The notes under the pieces: generated by a model
Database searches by the model: none
Seen by the model: the letters and a program-made list of their open reading frames with translations, nothing else
Told to the model about the DNA's origin: nothing
Shown here: positions 5,851 to 14,310 of the stretch, piece by piece
Position numbering within the stretch: position 1 is the stretch's first letter
Layout: each line of letters starts with the position of its first letter
Source of the DNA: Aquaspirillum serpens DSM 68
GTDB taxonomy: Bacteria > Pseudomonadota > Gammaproteobacteria > Burkholderiales > Aquaspirillaceae
Reading direction: 5' to 3'
Length of the DNA: 34,525 nt
Assembly (NCBI RefSeq): GCF_000420525.1
Contig: NZ_ATVC01000024.1
Location: 1-34,525 of the forward strand
Position numbers and translations under genes: made by a program

Positions 5851-6876
5851 GTGTTGTTATCTGAATTGTTGGCATTTGCCTATCAACACAAGGCATCGGA
5901 TGTGCATTTGGTGAGTGGTTCAGCGCCAGTTTTGCGGATTGGTGGGGTGTTACAAACCCTAGACATGCCAATATTGACCGCAGAAGCGCTGTTGAGCATT
6001 CTAAACCGAGAGCCAGCCATCGCGCCCTATCTCAGCGCATTAAGCGAACAGGAACAGGATTTTGCGCTATCTTTTCCTGAACTGGGTCGGGTGCGCTTTA
6101 ATATTTTTCTACAACAGCATGGCGTATCCTGTGCCATGCGACTTTTGCCTAAGCAATTACCGGTTCTGGCCGATTTAGGGATACCTGATGCCTTATTAGC
6201 CTGTTGTTTGCAGCAACAAGGCCTAATTTTAGTCACCGGTGCCACTGGATCAGGAAAATCCACTACGCTGGCAGCCTTGGTGCAATACATCAACCACACC
6301 CAGCCTCGGCATATTGTGACGTTAGAAGATCCCATCGAATGGATACACAGTGCGAAATATGCCCTGATTCAACAGCGAGAGATTGGCCAACATAGCCCCT
6401 CGTTTGCACACGCCTTGCGTGCCGCCTTACGACAAGATCCAGATGTCTTGTTAATCGGGGAATTGCGCGATGTCGAAGTGATGCGGCTGGCGCTAACGGC
6501 AGCAGAAACTGGGCATTTGGTATTGGCTACATTGCATACCGGCTCGGCTGTCAGCGCAGTCGATCGCCTGCTTGATAGTTTTCCTGCTGCTGAACGCGAT
6601 ATGGCAGCGGCGATATTGGCCGACACCTTGTTAGCGGTGGTAGCACAAACCTTATTACCAACGGTGGTAGAAGGCCAACGTTGTGCTGTATTTGAATTAT
6701 TGCTGTCTACCCCTGCGGTAAAAAACTTAATTCGGGAGCGCAATAGCGCGCAATTGCTCTCGGTGTTACAAACAGGACAAGCCCACGGTATGCAAACCCT
6801 GATACAGGATACGCAACGACTTTATGATGCTGGTGTGATTGACCACGCAACAAGGCTTTCGGTAAAAAATCTGTGA
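5851..6876 (+). CDS. pilT: PilT-like type IV pilus retraction ATPase
   Basis: This hexameric secretion ATPase has 341 residues; PilT is usually about 345. It has an N-terminal KASDVHLVSG segment, Walker A GATGSGKST, an Asp box LEDPIEW, Walker B DPDVLLIGELRD, and a His box TLHTGSAVSAVDRLLDSFP. Near the C-terminus AVKNLIRE replaces the usual AIRNLIRE, so it is a somewhat divergent PilT; PilU is less likely from the length. The start is GTG with GGGAGG eight bases before. It would power pilus retraction and twitching. The next gene overlaps its stop, so an additional c-di-GMP link is likely. Confidence 0.88.
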   Translation: MLLSELLAFAYQHKASDVHLVSGSAPVLRIGGVLQTLDMPILTAEALLSILNREPAIAPYLSALSEQEQDFALSFPELGRVRFNIFLQQHGVSCAMRLLPKQLPVLADLGIPDALLACCLQQQGLILVTGATGSGKSTTLAALVQYINHTQPRHIVTLEDPIEWIHSAKYALIQQREIGQHSPSFAHALRAALRQDPDVLLIGELRDVEVMRLALTAAETGHLVLATLHTGSAVSAVDRLLDSFPAAERDMAAAILADTLLAVVAQTLLPTVVEGQRCAVFELLLSTPAVKNLIRERNSAQLLSVLQTGQAHGMQTLIQDTQRLYDAGVIDHATRLSVKNL

Positions 6877-8003
6877 TGAAACATGATTATTGGCAACGGT
6901 GTTCCGCTTGGTGGTTAGGCAGCCGAGATAAACCGTTTGAATACACCCATCACGCCCTGTTATTGGTTGGGGGCGGTTTGCATTTGGTGGCAGCCGTGTT
7001 CAATTTGGCTTTGGAAACCGCCGAGGCCAACTATGCAATATCAATGTTGATGCTGGTGCCACTGTATCTATTTTTTTGGTATCAATCCCGTTGGTGTGGC
7101 CGTTTTCAGATCATGGCGGTGGCGTTCAACTTTTTATTTGTGTTGTTTAATCTGCCACTGAATTGGTTTTTTAACGGCGGTTCGGCTGGCCCGACGCTGA
7201 TGTTCTACTTGATTGGTTTGGTTTATATCACGGTGGTATTGCGTAGTTTGGGACGGGTACAACGGGCGTTGCAGCTGTTATTTTTATTGGTGCCTGTACT
7301 GTTGTTATTGGTCGAACAGCAATATCCCCACTGGGTCTATCCCTATCCGAATGAACAAGTACGGCAGTGGGATTTGGTGTTTAGCTATTTTGTCACAGCG
7401 GTGTGCGTGCTGATTTTGGTCAACAACTATGGCCGGCGCTATCAGCTCGAACGGGATCGTGCTACGGCATTGGCCGAACAACTGCGGCTGTTGGCGGAAC
7501 GCGATACGTTAACTGGTTTGTTTAATCGCCGCGCCATGGAGCAATCTTATCAAGCTTGGCAAGGACAACCATTCTGTGTGGCGTTGATGGATTTAGACCA
7601 CTTTAAGCGGCTAAACGACACTTTTGGTCATGCTTATGGCGATGAAGTCTTAAAACGCTTTGCTGAGTTGGCACAGAAAGTGGCGACCCCACTACAAGCG
7701 GTTGCCGGCCGACACGGTGGTGAGGAATTTGTGTTGTTGATACCCGGTGAGATCGCGATTGCCGAGCAATGCCTGATTCAATTACGCCAACAGCTCTACG
7801 CTATTGATTTGCTACACGGTGTGGTTACGTTTAGTGGCGGGATTGTGCAGGCTTGTGAAGAGGAATCACTAGATCACGCCTTACACCGCGCTGATCTGTT
7901 GTTATATGCCGCAAAAGAACAAGGCCGTGATCGAGTGTTGATCGAAACGCACACTTCACACACGGCCCCAAGGCAAGAAGAATCTGCCGAGTCAATGGCT
8001 TAA
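6876..8003 (+). CDS. Membrane-anchored GGDEF diguanylate cyclase
   Basis: This protein has 375 residues. The N-terminal ~200 residues contain about six hydrophobic segments without a recognised sensor domain. They are followed by a short helix (RYQLERDRATALAEQLRLL) and a GGDEF domain beginning RDTLTGLFNRR. The active-site loop is RHGGEEF and the Mg/GTP site is LMDLDHFKRLNDTFGH, so it should convert two GTP to cyclic di-GMP. The RxxD product-inhibition site expected five residues before GGEEF is absent. The ATG overlaps the TGA of the pilT-like gene by one base (TGATG). It ends one base from the convergent chemoreceptor gene. Confidence 0.9.
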   Translation: MKHDYWQRCSAWWLGSRDKPFEYTHHALLLVGGGLHLVAAVFNLALETAEANYAISMLMLVPLYLFFWYQSRWCGRFQIMAVAFNFLFVLFNLPLNWFFNGGSAGPTLMFYLIGLVYITVVLRSLGRVQRALQLLFLLVPVLLLLVEQQYPHWVYPYPNEQVRQWDLVFSYFVTAVCVLILVNNYGRRYQLERDRATALAEQLRLLAERDTLTGLFNRRAMEQSYQAWQGQPFCVALMDLDHFKRLNDTFGHAYGDEVLKRFAELAQKVATPLQAVAGRHGGEEFVLLIPGEIAIAEQCLIQLRQQLYAIDLLHGVVTFSGGIVQACEEESLDHALHRADLLLYAAKEQGRDRVLIETHTSHTAPRQEESAESMA

Positions 8004-8004
8004 C

Positions 8005-9651
8005 TCACACCGTTTCTGGCAAACGGAAACGCGCCAATTGCTGCCGCAATGCTCCAACGCTGTCATTTAGCGATTGCGCCGCCGACGCCGATTGTGTCGC
8101 GGCAGCGCTGTTTTGTTCAGAAACTGCCGCTAATGACTCAACATGACTGCCAATATGACGACTGGTCGCCGATTGGGTCTGTAAGGCTTCGGTTAAGGCA
8201 TTCAATTCCCGCCGTGCTACCACTGCACCATCGCGCAATTCGCTTAAGGGTTTCACCAAACCGCTAATCAGCGATACCCCAAAACTGACTAATTTCTCAC
8301 CCTGCAATAAATTATCTGCCGCTCGTCGGGTTTGTTCCTGTACCCAAGCAATGGTTTGGCTAATGTCAGTGGTGGCAACACGAGTTTTCTCTGCCAATTG
8401 CCGGACTTCATCGGCGACGACGGCAAACCCTCGCCCCTGCTCTCCGGCGCGTGCCGCTTCAATCGAGGCATTCAAAGCCAATAAATTGGTCTGTTCTGCT
8501 ACCGCTGCAATGGTTTGCACAATGCGGCTGATTTCATCGGTACGCGCTGCCAAGTGTGAGACATCCTCCGCCGAGCTTTGAATTGCTTGCACCATGTTTT
8601 GGATTTCTTGGGCGGCTTGCACGATGACTTTATCGCTACTGCTGGCTAATTGCTGTGCCGATTCAGAGGCCTGTAGTGCTTGATTGGCATTACCTGCAAT
8701 TTGGGCAATATTTGTGAGCATTTCTTCGACAGACGCAGCAATACTGGCTGATGATTCGCTTTGCACTTCTGTGGCGGAGGCAATTTGTTGTGAAGCAGTA
8801 GCCACTTCTTCTGCTACGCGATTGACGCTATCCCCTTCTTGCACAATGACGGCAAAGCTATGACTGATGGTGTCTAGCAGGTGGTTAAAGGCTTGTGCCG
8901 TACGGGCAATTTCGTCTTGGCCTTTGATTTGACAACGCCGCGTTAAATCAAGGTCTTGGCTGCTACTTTCCGCCGTTGTGCGCATGGCATTCAGTGGGCG
9001 CAGAATGGTGCGGATAATCCATTGCGCCAATAAAATAAAACCAGCGGTGGCTAATAAACCAAACCACAGAATGGCCTGACTATTTTGTTGCAAGGTTTCG
9101 ACCAATGCCGCTTCATTTTCATTAGCGATACGGTTGGTCATCTCTAACAAGGTTTCTAACTCATTCTCTAGCTGTTGCATCAACGGGGCCATGTCGGCTA
9201 ACCCTGCCCGATATTGGTCGAGCACTGACGCGGTCACTTCCGGCGCTGCTAAGAGATGATCAAGTTGTTGTGATCGCTGTTGCCACTGTTGCCAGAGTGG
9301 TTCAATTTTGGCCCATTGTGCCTGCGTTTTTTCTCCACGAACGAGGGCTAAGTAATGGGTTTTGCTCTGTTCAAGGTTTTGCCACAGTTGTTGTGTGAGT
9401 TGTCGGGTGTGTTTCACCCGTTCAGGTTCCGGAATAAAGCCATCGGTTAACAGTTGATATTGTACCAACTCAATCGCCAAGCGCTGTTTATTCAAATTTG
9501 CTACGCCTTGCACCGCTGGCAGGTGTAAATCCACCACCAGCTTCATACCTTCTGTGCTGAGCCGCATACCAGATAAGCCCAACAAACCCACTAAACCCAT
9601 GGCACCTATGGCTAACAGTGCAAGGGCAAATAGGCGTAAGCGCACGCTCAT
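8005..9651 (-). CDS. Methyl-accepting chemotaxis protein
   Basis: This 548-residue transmembrane chemoreceptor has TM1 at about 7-27, a helical periplasmic part to about 190, TM2 ([19 protein letters not shown]), a HAMP domain with RPLNAMR, and a long coiled-coil signalling domain. The conserved tip includes [19 protein letters not shown] and [16 protein letters not shown], which contacts CheA/CheW. No C-terminal pentapeptide for CheR is visible. The ligand cannot be predicted. GAGGGAG lies seven bases before the ATG, which overlaps the stop of a 58-codon ORF. Confidence 0.95.
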   Translation of the reverse strand: MSVRLRLFALALLAIGAMGLVGLLGLSGMRLSTEGMKLVVDLHLPAVQGVANLNKQRLAIELVQYQLLTDGFIPEPERVKHTRQLTQQLWQNLEQSKTHYLALVRGEKTQAQWAKIEPLWQQWQQRSQQLDHLLAAPEVTASVLDQYRAGLADMAPLMQQLENELETLLEMTNRIANENEAALVETLQQNSQAILWFGLLATAGFILLAQWIIRTILRPLNAMRTTAESSSQDLDLTRRCQIKGQDEIARTAQAFNHLLDTISHSFAVIVQEGDSVNRVAEEVATASQQIASATEVQSESSASIAASVEEMLTNIAQIAGNANQALQASESAQQLASSSDKVIVQAAQEIQNMVQAIQSSAEDVSHLAARTDEISRIVQTIAAVAEQTNLLALNASIEAARAGEQGRGFAVVADEVRQLAEKTRVATTDISQTIAWVQEQTRRAADNLLQGEKLVSFGVSLISGLVKPLSELRDGAVVARRELNALTEALQTQSATSRHIGSHVESLAAVSEQNSAAATQSASAAQSLNDSVGALRQQLARFRLPETV

Positions 9652-9824
9652 CCTTGTGCTCCCTCGTGATGTAATGGTTTGGTTTGTGCTGGAGACCAGC
9701 TTTCTTCGATGTTTTCTAACAGTTCACTGAGTGCCGATTCGCATTGTTTTAGGCGTTGGCAGGCGGCGTTTAACTCATGACAGATCGCATTGGCAATCGA
9801 GGAAGATTGAGGGGAGAACATCAT
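9648..9824 (-). CDS. Small 58-residue protein translationally coupled to the chemoreceptor, function unknown
   Basis: The frame starts [20 protein letters not shown], has an amphipathic Leu/Glu-rich middle ([20 protein letters not shown]) that should form a helix, and contains three Cys. AAGGA lies five bases before the first ATG. Its TGA overlaps the ATG of the chemoreceptor (ATGA), an arrangement typical of coupled genes. I do not recognise a family. A role as a small partner or regulator of the chemoreceptor is inference. Confidence 0.6.
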   Translation of the reverse strand: MMFSPQSSSIANAICHELNAACQRLKQCESALSELLENIEESWSPAQTKPLHHEGAQG

Positions 9825-9873
9825 GGTTTTCCTTCAATGTCTGGCCAAAGAATGTCAAGCAATTTACGGTTTG

Positions 9874-9893
9874 ATGTTTACAACAATAAACAT
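9874..9893. promoter_or_regulatory. Perfect palindrome ATGTTTA-N6-TAAACAT between the chemoreceptor operon and sbp
   Basis: Seven-base arms lie at 9874-9880 and 9887-9893 in the divergent intergenic region, 50 bases before the small ORF and about 155 bases before sbp. This is a classic shape for a dimeric regulator site. It does not match FNR or Fur consensus. The regulator is unknown. Confidence 0.4.
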
Positions 9894-9952
9894 GTTTTAT
9901 GCATTTTTTATTGCGGTGCAACTAGCGCTGACTTACCGGCAAGATCGTTATA

Positions 9953-9971
9953 ACCAAAATATATTTTTGGT
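9953..9971. promoter_or_regulatory. Palindrome ACCAAAA-N5-TTTTGGT upstream of sbp
   Basis: Perfect 7-base arms around TATAT lie about 80 bases before the sbp start, in A/T-rich DNA where the sulfate operon promoter should be. A sulfur regulator site such as CysB is conceivable, but the motif is not a recognised CysB box. Confidence 0.3.
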
Positions 9972-10049
9972 ATTGCAAAATGATATTTCAGGTAATAAAG
10001 AAGCACAGGTATAGTCGCGTTCATTGTGAATCAATCAGGATGCCAGACC

Positions 10050-11045
10050 ATGAAAGCCTTTATCAGCAAAACCGTGTTAGCACTTAGCCTTGCTTTATCG
10101 GGAACGGCTTTTGCCAACACCTCGATTTTGAATGTCAGCTATGACGTCATGCGAGACTTTTATAAAGACCTCAATCCGGCATTCCAAAAATCTTACAAAG
10201 CCCAAACCGGCCAAGATATTGCGGTGCAACAGTCGCATGGTGGTTCAAGCAAACAGGCCATGAGCGTGGTGAGTGGGTTGGAAGCTGACGTCATTACCAT
10301 GAACCAAGCACCGGACATTGATCTGTTGGCTGAGCGTGGCGCTTTAGTGCCAAAAAACTGGCAGCAACGCCTGCCCGACAATGCCGCCCCGTTTACTTCA
10401 ACCATGATTTTCTTGGTACGCAAAGGCAATCCAAAACAAATCAAAGATTGGAACGACCTGACCAAACAAGGTGTGGCGGTGATTATTCCTAACCCAAAAA
10501 TCACCGGTAATGGTCGTTACACCTATTTGGCTGCATGGGGTCAGGCACAAAAAGCCGGTGGTGAAGCTAAAGCACGTCAGTATGTGGAATCGTTGTTCAA
10601 AAACGTGCCGGTGTTAGATGCCGGTGGTCGTGCCGCAACTACAACTTTTATGCAGCGCAATATCGGTGATGTGTTAGTAACCTTTGAAAACGAAGCTGAA
10701 ATGGTGGCGCGTGAGTTTGGCCGTGGCAGTTTTGATGTGATTTATCCTGCGGTGTCGATTCTGGCTGAAAGTCCGGTCAGTGTTGTTGATAAAGTGGTGG
10801 ATAAAAAAGGCACCCGTAAAGTGGCCGAGGATTATTTGAAATTCCTGTGGTCACCAGAAGGGCAAGAAATTGCTGCACAAAACTATCTGCGGCCACGCAA
10901 TGCCCAAGTGTTAGCAAAATACAGCAAGCAGTTCCCAGCGATTAAAACCTTCACCGTTGAAGAAACCTTCGGCTCGTGGAAAAAAGCGATGGATACCCAC
11001 TTCAAAGACGGTGGTGTGTTCGATCAAATCTACGCCAAGCGTTAA
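10050..11045 (+). CDS. sbp: Periplasmic sulfate-binding protein
   Basis: This 331-residue protein captures sulfate, or thiosulfate, in the periplasm for the CysTWA transporter. The signal peptide ends at AFA around residue 22. Family motifs include LNVSYDVMRDFYKDLNPAF, QQSHGGSSKQA, PNPKITGNGRYTYLAAWG and VTFENEAEM. The ATG at 10050 (MKAFISK) has AGGA nine bases before and gives a normal signal peptide; an in-frame GTG at 10026 would spoil it. It is the first gene of sbp-cysT-cysW-cysA and is separated from cysT by a strong hairpin, which may allow excess binding protein. Confidence 0.95.
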   Translation: MKAFISKTVLALSLALSGTAFANTSILNVSYDVMRDFYKDLNPAFQKSYKAQTGQDIAVQQSHGGSSKQAMSVVSGLEADVITMNQAPDIDLLAERGALVPKNWQQRLPDNAAPFTSTMIFLVRKGNPKQIKDWNDLTKQGVAVIIPNPKITGNGRYTYLAAWGQAQKAGGEAKARQYVESLFKNVPVLDAGGRAATTTFMQRNIGDVLVTFENEAEMVAREFGRGSFDVIYPAVSILAESPVSVVDKVVDKKGTRKVAEDYLKFLWSPEGQEIAAQNYLRPRNAQVLAKYSKQFPAIKTFTVEETFGSWKKAMDTHFKDGGVFDQIYAKR

Positions 11046-11050
11046 TCGTG

Positions 11051-11086
11051 TCGGGCTGCCAATCCAATCGGTGAAAAGCAGCCCGA
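11051..11086 (+). promoter_or_regulatory. mRNA hairpin between sbp and cysT
   Basis: Perfect 9-base arms TCGGGCTGC (11051-11059) and GCAGCCCGA (11078-11086) flank an 18-base loop. There is no T-tract, so it is probably a 3'-end stabilising or partial-termination structure that raises sbp message over the permease genes. This is known for binding-protein operons in general and inferred here. Confidence 0.5.
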
Positions 11087-11118
11087 TCAAACGAGGTTTT
11101 GCTTAAAGCAGCGTCCAG

Positions 11119-11955
11119 ATGAATTTATTCAATAAAAAACACAGCGTTTTACCAGGCTTTGGTTTGGGCTTGGGCTACACCCTGTTTTGGTTGTGCTTAA
11201 TTGTGTTGTTGCCGCTGTTGGCTTTGGTGCTAAAAAGCAGCGAGCTAGGCTGGCAGGGGTTTTGGGAAACAGTTTCAACCGATCGTGTCATTGCTTCGCT
11301 GAAGCTGTCTTTTGGTGCGTCGTTAGTGGCAGCGTTAATCAATGCCCTTTTTGGTTTTTTGGTCGCGTGGGTGTTGGTGCGTTATTCCTTCCCCGGCAAA
11401 CGCTTTGTTGATGCATTGGTAGATTTGCCCTTTGCCTTGCCCACTGCGGTGGCGGGGATTGCCTTGACCACACTGTATGCGCCAAACGGTTGGTTTGGTC
11501 AGTATTTAGAGCCTTTAGGGATTAAAGTCGCTTTTACCCCGATTGGGATTATGGTGGCACTGACCTTTATTGGCTTGCCGTTTGTGGTACGGACAGTGCA
11601 GCCGGTATTGCAGGATTTAGAAGCAGAATTAGAAGAAGCGGCGACCTGTCTTGGTGCCAATCGGTGGCAAATTTTTCAGCGGGTGATTTTTCCTGCCACG
11701 CTGCCGGCGTTGCTCACTGGCTTTACCTTGGCCCTAGCACGCGCAACTGGTGAATTTGGTTCGGTGATCTTTATCGCTGGCAATATCCCGATGGTGTCAG
11801 AAATTACCCCCTTGCTGATTATTGGTAAGTTGGAGCAATACGACTACCTCGGTGCCACAGCGATTGCGGTCGTGATGTTGATGATTTCGTTTGTGATGCT
11901 GTTACTCATCAATGGCATCCAGTGGTGGGCAGGACGTCGCCACGGTATTCGTTAA
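11119..11955 (+). CDS. cysT: Sulfate ABC transporter permease CysT (CysU)
   Basis: This 278-residue inner-membrane permease has about six hydrophobic segments. Typical sequences are [33 protein letters not shown] and the EAA coupling loop [20 protein letters not shown]. With CysW it forms the sulfate channel. The length matches E. coli CysU (277). It is 73 bases after sbp, with cysW following 11 bases later. Confidence 0.95.
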   Translation: MNLFNKKHSVLPGFGLGLGYTLFWLCLIVLLPLLALVLKSSELGWQGFWETVSTDRVIASLKLSFGASLVAALINALFGFLVAWVLVRYSFPGKRFVDALVDLPFALPTAVAGIALTTLYAPNGWFGQYLEPLGIKVAFTPIGIMVALTFIGLPFVVRTVQPVLQDLEAELEEAATCLGANRWQIFQRVIFPATLPALLTGFTLALARATGEFGSVIFIAGNIPMVSEITPLLIIGKLEQYDYLGATAIAVVMLMISFVMLLLINGIQWWAGRRHGIR

Positions 11956-11966
11956 GGAAAAAAGCG

Positions 11967-12866
11967 ATGGCACTGGCAACCAATCAAACCGAGCGCACTG
12001 CCGCGACAACTGAATCTGTTGTGGTGCGCTATGTGCTAACTGGTTTTGCATTAGTTTTTCTGACTTTATTTTTATTTGTGCCGCTGGTTTCTGTGTTTTG
12101 GGAAGCCTTGGCCAAAGGCTGGGATTTATACCTCGCAGCCCTAACCGATCCTGAAGCCGTCAATGCCATTAAGCTGACATTGATTACTGCCTTAATCGCA
12201 GTGCCGCTGAATTTGGTCTTTGGTGTTGCCGCCGCGTGGGCAATTGCTCGTTTTGAGTTCCGTGGTAAGGCGCTGCTGACAACCTTGATCGATTTGCCCT
12301 TCTCGATCTCGCCGGTGGTGGCTGGCTTGATTTATGTGTTGCTGTTTGGGGCGCAAGGCTGGTTAGGTCCGTGGCTTGCTGAGCATGATATTAAAATTAT
12401 CTTTGCCATCCCCGGCATTGTATTGGCTACTGTGTTTGTGACTTTCCCCTTTGTTGCGCGTGAGCTAATCCCTCTGATGCAGGCACAAGGGGCCGACGAG
12501 GAACAAGCCGCTTTGGTCTTAGGGGCCTCTGGCTGGCAGACCTTTTGGCGTGTGACACTGCCAAATATCAAGTGGGGTCTGTTATATGGCGTGATTTTAT
12601 GTAATGCCCGTGCAATGGGTGAGTTTGGCGCAGTGAGTGTGGTCTCGGGACATATTCGTGGCCAGACCAATACCGTTCCCCTGCATGTCGAAATTCTTTA
12701 CAACGAATATAACTTCATCGGTGCTTTTGCCTGTGCTTCGTTATTGGCTGGCTTGGCTTTGGTGACATTGGCGCTCAAAACCTTTGTGGAATGGCGCGCG
12801 ACCCAACAACATAAAGGCGATGCCGTGCCATTAGAAGCCCGCGCTCGCTTGGCAAGTGCACATTAA
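11967..12866 (+). CDS. cysW: Sulfate ABC transporter permease CysW
   Basis: This is the second permease subunit of the sulfate importer, with 299 residues and about six membrane segments. Motifs include DLPFSISPVVAGLIYVLLFG, FPFVARELIPLMQAQG and the EAA loop EEQAALVLGASGWQTFWRV; ARAMGEFGAVSVVSGHIRG is typical of CysW. The ATG at 11967 with AAGGA nine bases upstream is preferred to a GTG at 11922, which would overlap cysT by 34 bases. Confidence 0.95.
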   Translation: MALATNQTERTAATTESVVVRYVLTGFALVFLTLFLFVPLVSVFWEALAKGWDLYLAALTDPEAVNAIKLTLITALIAVPLNLVFGVAAAWAIARFEFRGKALLTTLIDLPFSISPVVAGLIYVLLFGAQGWLGPWLAEHDIKIIFAIPGIVLATVFVTFPFVARELIPLMQAQGADEEQAALVLGASGWQTFWRVTLPNIKWGLLYGVILCNARAMGEFGAVSVVSGHIRGQTNTVPLHVEILYNEYNFIGAFACASLLAGLALVTLALKTFVEWRATQQHKGDAVPLEARARLASAH

Positions 12867-12904
12867 GTGTGATGGCCTGACGACGAATTAAGGATGGTTT
12901 TGTC

Positions 12905-13972
12905 ATGAGTATCGATATCCGTAATGTACGTAAGACCTTTGGCGATTTTATTGCCCTAGAAAATATCAATCTCGACATTGCTTCGGGTGAATTATTGGCG
13001 TTGCTGGGGCCATCTGGCTGTGGCAAAACCACTTTATTGCGCATTATTGCTGGCTTAGAAACCCCCGATTCCGGTCAAATTCTGTTTCATGGTGAAGATG
13101 CTACCGATCGCCACGTGTCAGAACGCCAAGTGGGTTTTGTCTTTCAACACTATGCGCTGTTCCGCCATATGACCGTATTTGATAATGTGGCGTTTGGTTT
13201 AAGTGTCCGTCCGCGTCGTTCGCGTCCTTCCAAAGAAGAAATCCGCGAACGGGTGATGAAGTTATTGAAATTGGTGCAATTAGATTGGCTGGCAGACGCT
13301 TATCCTGCACAGTTATCGGGTGGTCAACGGCAGCGGATTGCTTTGGCGCGGTCGTTGGCCGTCGAACCTCGGGTGTTGTTGTTAGATGAGCCTTTTGGTG
13401 CATTAGATGCCAAGGTGCGTAAAGATTTGCGCCGGTGGTTACGCCGGTTGCACGATGAAATGCACATTACCAGCGTGTTTGTTACCCATGATCAGGAAGA
13501 AGCATTAGAAGTATCGGATCGTGTGGTGGTGATGAATCATGGCCGGATTGAACAAGCCGGTCGACCAGATGAAATCTACGAAACCCCTGCTACGCCTTTT
13601 GTGACGCAATTCTTAGGGGATGTGAATTTATTCCACGGTCGGGTCGATGCTGGGCAAGTTGCAATTGGCGACTATGCACACCCGATTGCTGACCCATCAG
13701 CCACGGATGGGGCGGCGAAAGTGTATGTGCGGCCGCATGATATTGAGTTATCGCGTGAACCCGGGGCGGCCTTGGCTTCTGGCACCATTGAGCATATCCA
13801 CGCCGTAGGGCCGATTGTCCGAGTTGAATTAAAACGTGATGACAGCGATACCTATATCGATGCCGCTCTGACCAAGGAACAATATCAATCGCTGCGTTTG
13901 ATGTTAGGCGATCAGGTCTATATTCGCCCCCGTAAAGTGGCGGTGTTTGTTGATGAAGGGGCTCACATCTAA
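12905..13972 (+). CDS. cysA: Sulfate ABC transporter ATP-binding protein CysA
   Basis: This 355-residue ATPase energises sulfate uptake. It has Walker [10 protein letters not shown] (about residue 35), Q-loop FVFQHYALF, signature [16 protein letters not shown], Walker [13 protein letters not shown] and switch His in VTHDQEEA. The C-terminal ~110 residues with [12 protein letters not shown] form the TOBE-like regulatory domain found in CysA. AAGGAT precedes the ATG. It is the last gene of the operon, and a strong terminator follows. Confidence 0.96.
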   Translation: MSIDIRNVRKTFGDFIALENINLDIASGELLALLGPSGCGKTTLLRIIAGLETPDSGQILFHGEDATDRHVSERQVGFVFQHYALFRHMTVFDNVAFGLSVRPRRSRPSKEEIRERVMKLLKLVQLDWLADAYPAQLSGGQRQRIALARSLAVEPRVLLLDEPFGALDAKVRKDLRRWLRRLHDEMHITSVFVTHDQEEALEVSDRVVVMNHGRIEQAGRPDEIYETPATPFVTQFLGDVNLFHGRVDAGQVAIGDYAHPIADPSATDGAAKVYVRPHDIELSREPGAALASGTIEHIHAVGPIVRVELKRDDSDTYIDAALTKEQYQSLRLMLGDQVYIRPRKVAVFVDEGAHI

Positions 13973-13994
13973 ACTGGTTCACAGCAAACATGTA

Positions 13995-14025
13995 AAAACG
14001 GCGACCGCAACAGTCGCCGTTTTTT
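13995..14025 (+). terminator. Intrinsic terminator of the sbp-cysTWA operon
   Basis: A perfect 11-base stem AAAACGGCGAC/GTCGCCGTTTT (13995-14005/14013-14023) with a 7-base loop is followed by further T. The A-rich 5' arm means it may also serve the opposite strand. Confidence 0.9.
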
Positions 14026-14043
14026 GTCATCAAAAGCTTTTGC

Positions 14044-14229
14044 TCATTTCTTGCAGGTATTGATGCCCAAGATGGCATAAGGTGGGCACCATCCTAACAG
14101 GCCGGTTGCCACGGGAACCAAACCTAAAAATGCCCAAGGGCTGGCTGGCCCAACAAAAGCCAAACTCACGATACCTAATCCTGCAATCACGCGAATCACG
14201 CGCTCTGTTTTACCGATATTGCATTGCAT
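14044..14229 (-). CDS. DUF2892 (YgaP-like) small inner-membrane protein
   Basis: This 61-residue protein begins MQCNIGKTERVIRVIAG and ends GWCPPYAILGINTCKK, the characteristic head and tail of DUF2892 proteins. Two hydrophobic segments (about 10-27 and 31-47) are visible. Related domains are fused to rhodanese in YgaP; free-standing ones have no settled function. AGGAG seven bases before the ATG at 14229 sets the start. Sitting next to the sulfate operon, a sulfur-linked role is possible but unproven. Confidence 0.85.
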   Translation of the reverse strand: MQCNIGKTERVIRVIAGLGIVSLAFVGPASPWAFLGLVPVATGLLGWCPPYAILGINTCKK

Positions 14230-14310
14230 TTTTGGACTCCTGTGACACAGTAGAAAGAAGAATGTCGTAGGTAAATAATACACCAAAAAACATTATGTAA
14301 AAAAATATAT

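Noticed and set aside
8010-8026. CCGTTT-N5-AAACGG hairpin at the end of the chemoreceptor gene as a terminator
   Set aside because: No T-tract follows on either strand and it lies inside the coding sequence.
9823-10014. A 63-residue plus-strand frame between the chemoreceptor operon and sbp
   Set aside because: It lies in A/T-rich promoter DNA, spans both intergenic palindromes, has no convincing ribosome binding site, and begins opposite the better-supported small ORF.
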